A stretch of 64,000 nt of DNA. Origin: Micromonospora halophytica (GTDB taxonomy: Bacteria > Actinomycetota > Actinomycetes > Mycobacteriales > Micromonosporaceae). This document shows positions 63,991-64,000 of this stretch, piece by piece (within the stretch, counting starts at the first letter, position 1; every line of letters starts with the position of its first letter). A model generated the notes under the pieces. The model was not told where the DNA came from. It ran no database searches and was given only the letters and a program-made list of their open reading frames with translations. A program made the translations under genes and the position numbers. The stretch is from the NCBI RefSeq assembly GCF_900090245.1, contig NZ_FMDN01000009.1, positions 124,001-188,000 of the forward strand, written 5' to 3'.

Positions 63991-64000
63991 GTGACAGAGG
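63991..64000 (+). CDS. Start of a gene beyond the window
   Basis: GTG ACA GAG at 63991 stands 7 bases after AAGGAG (63978-63983) and opens a frame running off the right edge. Only three codons are visible, so nothing can be said about the product. Confidence 0.45.

Overview
The window is very GC-rich, dense with GTG starts and 4-base ATGA/GTGA gene overlaps, and carries actinobacterial families (EspC/YbaB-type secretion partners, LAL LuxR regulator, secreted GH11-CBM2 and PL1 enzymes). This fits a Gram-positive actinomycete, most likely Micromonosporaceae (Micromonospora or a close relative); the taxon is an inference. No tRNA, rRNA, CRISPR array or insertion sequence was seen.

Layout. (1) 1-27760: an acyl-CoA catabolic region. 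It holds five acyl-CoA dehydrogenase genes (one cut by the window edge, two forming a heteromer-like pair), three short-chain dehydrogenases, a thiolase, an aldehyde dehydrogenase with a zinc alcohol dehydrogenase, two TetR regulators, a LAL LuxR regulator and a five-gene Liv-type ABC importer. Seven copies of a palindrome resembling TGCACTG-N-CAGTGCA lie at the promoters of these units and tie them into one probable regulon. In between sits a resistance/efflux group (APH-like kinase, DHA2 and Bcr/CflA efflux pumps, P-loop kinase). A secreted cutinase/polyester hydrolase of the Thermobifida type (26861-27760) lies next to the last palindrome. (2) 27890-34402: a small unknown gene, a methyltransferase and a complete Dpp/Opp peptide-type importer. 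(3) 34679-42746: katG, a GH11 xylanase with CBM2, an atypical zinc-finger SDR, a DUF218/YdcF-like protein with a probable CTG start, and a secreted pectate lyase under a LacI-type operator. (4) 42918-51068: a four-gene Wadjet (type II, JetABCD) anti-plasmid defence operon with 4-base overlaps at every junction. (5) 51243-57885: a CUT1 sugar importer, its LacI repressor and a divergent debranching-enzyme-like glycosidase. (6) 58006-63146: a DUF262-DUF1524-alkyltransferase-like fusion (GmrSD-type restriction) and, divergent from it, a YbaB / EspC-like / WXG-toxin / candidate immunity operon whose toxin ends in a His-Cys (caspase-like) domain. (7) 63193-64000: two small genes, one DivIVA-like, and the start of a further gene behind an AT-richer promoter with inverted repeats.

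How it fits together: the left third reads as polyester/lipid or alcohol breakdown, ABC uptake and beta-oxidation controlled by one operator type; the middle as secreted plant-polymer degradation with ABC uptake of oligosaccharides or peptides; the right as a defence/competition block (Wadjet, GmrSD-like fusion, type VII-linked toxin). Functions come from motifs read by eye; no database search was run.
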